Source: an uncultured Acetatifactor sp.
GTDB lineage: Bacteria; Bacillota; Clostridia; Lachnospirales; Lachnospiraceae
Length of the DNA stretch: 24,081 bases
Reading direction: 5' to 3'
NCBI GenBank assembly: GCA_910578215.1
Contig: CAJTPH010000045.1
Span: 1-24,081, forward strand
Shown: positions 21,598 through 24,081 of the stretch, one piece after another
How the letters are laid out: each line of letters begins with the position of its first letter
How positions within the stretch are numbered: position 1 is the stretch's first letter
Program-made: the position numbers and the translations under genes
Notes under the pieces: model-generated
What the model was told of the DNA's origin: nothing
Database searches by the model: none
The model's input: the letters and a program-made list of their open reading frames with translations, nothing else

Positions 21598-23364
21598 CTA
21601 CATTTTCTCCGGTACGGAGAATCCAAGCACATCCACACAGGTCTCCATCACATCCCGGACAAGCATAAGCAGGGCAAGCATGCTTTCCTTTCTCTCCCGG
21701 TCCTCCTCGCTTAAAATCTTTGTCTCATGATAAAAATGATTGAAATCGTTGGCAAGATCATAGAGATAAGCGCAGACCCTGTGAGGCGCCTTCTCCTCCG
21801 CCGCGGCCTGCATCATGGCGTTAAACTGCGCCAGCTGCATCTGCAGCGCCTTCTCGGAATCGTTTCCCGCCGCCCTAAGCCGCAGGTTCTCCAGACTGCC
21901 CCCCTGCTCCTTATATTTGTTTAATATAGATTTGATACGCACCGCCGTGTACAGGATATAAGGCCCCGTGTCCCCCTCAAAGGAGGTAAAGCGGTCGATA
22001 TCAAACACATAATCCTTGGACGCCTGGTTGGACAGATCACCGTACTTAAGCGCCGCCACCGCCACCGTCTCAGCCACATTCTCCGCTTCCTCCCCGGACA
22101 TTTCCCTGCCCTCGCGGATCTTGCGGTACATCTCGTCCCGGGTCTCCCGGATCAGGTTCTCCAGACGCATTACGCCGCCCTCCCTTGTCTTAAAGGGCTT
22201 CCCGTCGCTTCCGTTCATGGTTCCGTTGCCGATCCACTTCAGCCGTGTATCCCCGTCCACCAGCTTGGTTTTCCTTGCACAGCGGAATATCTGCTCAAAA
22301 TAAAGCTCCTGGCGCTTGTCGGTGATATAAATAATCTCGTCGGGATGATAAAGACGCATGCGCTCCATGATAGTCGCCAAATCGGTGGTATTGTAAAGAG
22401 CCGCGCCATCGGACTTCAGTATCATACAGGGCGGCACCTCTCTGGTGTCTGCCTCCTCCTTTACATCCACCACCAGCGCCCCCTCGCTGATATAGGCATG
22501 GCCGCCCTCCTTCATATATGCCACCATCTCCGGAATCAGGTCATGGACGTCGCTCTCGCCCTTCCACAGGTCAAACTCCACGTTCAGGCTGCCGTAATTT
22601 TTCTTCAAATCCGCAACGGACACATTCATAATGTGCCTCCACAGGGCGCGGTAGCCCCGGGCGCCGCTCTGAAGCTTATAGGTGGCCTCCATCGCCGCCG
22701 CCTTGTAAGCCGCGTCCTCCTTTGATTTCGCGCTAGCCGCCGGATAGATCTCCTCAAGCTCCGATATGGTAAAAGGCGCCTCCTTGGGATACTCCCCCTG
22801 AAACTCCTCGTCGAAATACACCAGGTCCGGCTGACGCTCCTTCACTCCCATGATGACCAGCCCCATCTGCAGTCCCCAGTCTCCCAGGTGCACGTCCCCT
22901 ATGACCTCATGACCCGCATAACGGCATATGCGCTTGATGCTCTCCCCTATGACCGCCGGGCGCAGGTGTCCCACATGCAGCGGCTTTGCCACATTTGCCC
23001 CGCCGTAATCTATGATGATCTTCTTAGGCGTTTCGGGCAGCTCCAGGCCGAATTTGGGCTCCTGTGCCATCCCGCTCACTACATTTAACAAATATTCCTC
23101 CGACAGCTTTAAATTCAGGAATCCGGGGGCAACTGCCTCCGCCTCCTTAAATACTGCGCTGCCCGCAAGCTTTTCCGCCGCCTCCTTTGCGATCATAATG
23201 GGCGCCTTGCGGTACTGCTTTGCCCCTGCCATGGCTCCGTTACACTGATATTCGCACAAATCGGGGCGGTTGGAGGGCGTCACTCTGCCAAGAGAAGCGT
23301 CATATCCCGCCGCCTCAAACGCCTTCCCCATTTCCTCCGACAATAATTCCAATAGCTTTTTCAT
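21598..23364 (-). CDS. argS: Arginyl-tRNA synthetase
   Basis: A 588-residue class I aminoacyl-tRNA synthetase that charges tRNA-Arg in the cytosol. The N-terminal additional domain spans about residues 1-110. The catalytic HIGH-type motif is HVGHL (130-134), preceded by YGGANVAKPLH. NGSDGKPFKTR stands in place of KMSKS, as in many ArgS. The C-terminal helical anticodon-binding domain ends FSVPEKM. Full length. The ATG at 23364 has GGAGG 7 nt before it; an in-frame start 20 codons earlier lacks a site and gives an unrelated N-terminus. The leader contains no T-box. The four-tRNA operon in this window includes tRNA-Arg(UCU), a substrate. Confidence 0.97.
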   Translation of the reverse strand: MKKLLELLSEEMGKAFEAAGYDASLGRVTPSNRPDLCEYQCNGAMAGAKQYRKAPIMIAKEAAEKLAGSAVFKEAEAVAPGFLNLKLSEEYLLNVVSGMAQEPKFGLELPETPKKIIIDYGGANVAKPLHVGHLRPAVIGESIKRICRYAGHEVIGDVHLGDWGLQMGLVIMGVKERQPDLVYFDEEFQGEYPKEAPFTISELEEIYPAASAKSKEDAAYKAAAMEATYKLQSGARGYRALWRHIMNVSVADLKKNYGSLNVEFDLWKGESDVHDLIPEMVAYMKEGGHAYISEGALVVDVKEEADTREVPPCMILKSDGAALYNTTDLATIMERMRLYHPDEIIYITDKRQELYFEQIFRCARKTKLVDGDTRLKWIGNGTMNGSDGKPFKTREGGVMRLENLIRETRDEMYRKIREGREMSGEEAENVAETVAVAALKYGDLSNQASKDYVFDIDRFTSFEGDTGPYILYTAVRIKSILNKYKEQGGSLENLRLRAAGNDSEKALQMQLAQFNAMMQAAAEEKAPHRVCAYLYDLANDFNHFYHETKILSEEDRERKESMLALLMLVRDVMETCVDVLGFSVPEKM

Positions 23365-23423
23365 TTTATAACCTCCATTCTTGCTGTTACCCGGAAATTG
23401 GCGCAGAACATTCCCATATTGCA

Positions 23424-23432
23424 ATCATAGCA
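23424..23432 (-). promoter_or_regulatory. Probable extended -10 promoter of argS
   Basis: On the minus strand TGC-TATGAT (TGn extended -10) lies about 60 bp before the argS ATG. No good -35 hexamer is seen at 16-18 bp. Confidence 0.45.
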
Positions 23433-23511
23433 CAACATGGACTTCCTTTCTATAAAAATCTGCAGCAATCCTTCATTTTCGGAGCAAACCCGCCCGCGGA
23501 AAGCCGAAGCC

Positions 23512-24081
23512 TCACCCGGGCAGCCGGGCCCTGGAATATGCGCACCCACAATAATTTTGCCTGTAAAGCCCATACTCCGCAGACAGCTCTATAGAGCGCT
23601 TAAAGCCCTCCTTTTTCTTAAAATCCGAGGGGAGCCAGGGCACGCCGAATTCCGCAGATAAGCTCCTCCCGATTTCATTGATCCTTTGGGCATTTTTTAA
23701 GGGGCTGATAGTCAGAGTCGTGGCAAAATAATCATATCCGCCCTCCGCCGCCCGCCTTGCGGTTTCCCGCAGCCGCAGCTCAAAACACCGGAAGCACCTC
23801 TCTCCGCCCTCCGGGCAGTCCTCCAGTCCCTTCGCCAGCTCAAAAAACTGCTCCGGCGCATAATCCCCCTCTACAATTCCTATCGGATAGCCCTTTTCTT
23901 CCCCGTTATACGCCGCGATAAGGCGCTTCTGCTCCTCCGCCCGCTTTCCGTATTCCTGGGAGGAAGATATATTGGGGTTATAATAAAACACCGTTATTTG
24001 AAAATACCGGCACAAATATTCCAGCACATAGCTGCTGCAGGGGGCGCAGCAGCTGTGCAGGAACAGAGACGGCCGGACGCC
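23512..24081 (-). CDS. queH: Epoxyqueuosine reductase QueH (amino end beyond the window)
   Basis: A 189-codon fragment open to the right window edge, so the true start is outside. It begins in SLFLHSCCAPCSSYVLEYL, the adjacent-cysteine motif of QueH. YYNPNISS, then CFRCFELRL with a CxxC pair, TTLTISPLKN and YRQNYCGCAYS follow in family order. These cysteines hold the [4Fe-4S] cluster and neighbouring metal of this non-cobalamin enzyme, which makes the last step of queuosine synthesis in tRNA. The frame runs uninterrupted across the GTG at 24027, which should not be taken as the start. It is about 20 residues short of full length at the left of the protein. It lies upstream of argS on the same strand, with a 147-bp gap that has its own promoter-like site. 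Confidence 0.93.
   Translation of the reverse strand, partial: GVRPSLFLHSCCAPCSSYVLEYLCRYFQITVFYYNPNISSSQEYGKRAEEQKRLIAAYNGEEKGYPIGIVEGDYAPEQFFELAKGLEDCPEGGERCFRCFELRLRETARRAAEGGYDYFATTLTISPLKNAQRINEIGRSLSAEFGVPWLPSDFKKKEGFKRSIELSAEYGLYRQNYCGCAYSRARLPG

Noticed and set aside
23365..23511. T-box or other riboswitch in the argS leader
   Set aside because: The leader is short, and neither the T-box core GGTGGNACCGCG nor any antiterminator is present.
23512..24027. Complete 171-residue QueH starting at 24027
   Set aside because: That codon is an internal GTG (Val in SSYVLEYL); the essential HSCCAPC motif lies upstream in the same open frame, so the gene runs off the window.

Overview
The window looks like a chromosomal segment of a gut Lachnospiraceae-type Firmicute (Clostridia). 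The evidence is the AGGAGG-type ribosome binding sites, TTGACA-N17-TATAAT promoters, a T4SS module of the Maff2/CD1115-VirD4/PcfB kind found in Tn1549-like conjugative elements, a Csp-like subtilase, a QueH-type queuosine enzyme and tRNA genes without encoded CCA. No 16S or species marker is present, so the genus is not claimed.

Layout. (1) 1-4740, minus strand, visibly GC-rich: one end of an integrative conjugative element (ICE) with parB, an unknown gene, pcfB, virD4 and two tandem copies of a Maff2-type small membrane protein, the second cut by the window edge. (2) 4741-6961, minus: a small recombination module (DUF6870-like protein, an intact 532-aa large serine recombinase and the amino end of a second one, in overlapping frames). 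The second recombinase loses homology exactly at the conserved VKD/LSRFGR motif, where the ICE end begins. (3) 6946-7344: the first 128 codons of a Csp-like S8 peptidase, broken exactly at the catalytic Asp-Ser-Gly motif by the recombinase module. I read this as a nested insertion (ICE inside recombinase, recombinase module inside subtilase); a single composite element is the alternative. The subtilase leader is an odd 270-bp polypurine tract with a roughly 22-bp period.

(4) 7788-19501: ordinary chromosome. It carries an M18 aminopeptidase, a UvrD/PcrA-type helicase, a 101-bp MITE-like element beside a gene remnant, a DJ-1/PfpI protein, a CYTH-domain protein, a CaCA Ca2+/Na+ antiporter, a tRNA operon (Arg-His-Gln-Lys) followed by tRNA-Leu(UAG) and a tRNA-Leu(CAG) 5' half, then a GT39-like membrane protein, ispF, a DEAD-box RNA helicase translationally coupled to ispF, and a GNAT acetyltransferase.

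(5) 19640-24081: a tRNA-Val/tRNA-Met pair, an AT-rich two-gene cassette (TetR regulator plus CPBP intramembrane protease) with a consensus promoter and an overlapping 22-bp palindromic operator, then argS and queH (cut by the right edge).

The least ordinary material is the double insertion into conserved catalytic codons (4.7-7.0 kb), the tandem terminators directly before parB, the polypurine repeat leader, the broken tRNA-Leu, and the self-contained TetR-CPBP cassette. No complete new multi-gene defence or biosynthetic system is visible.
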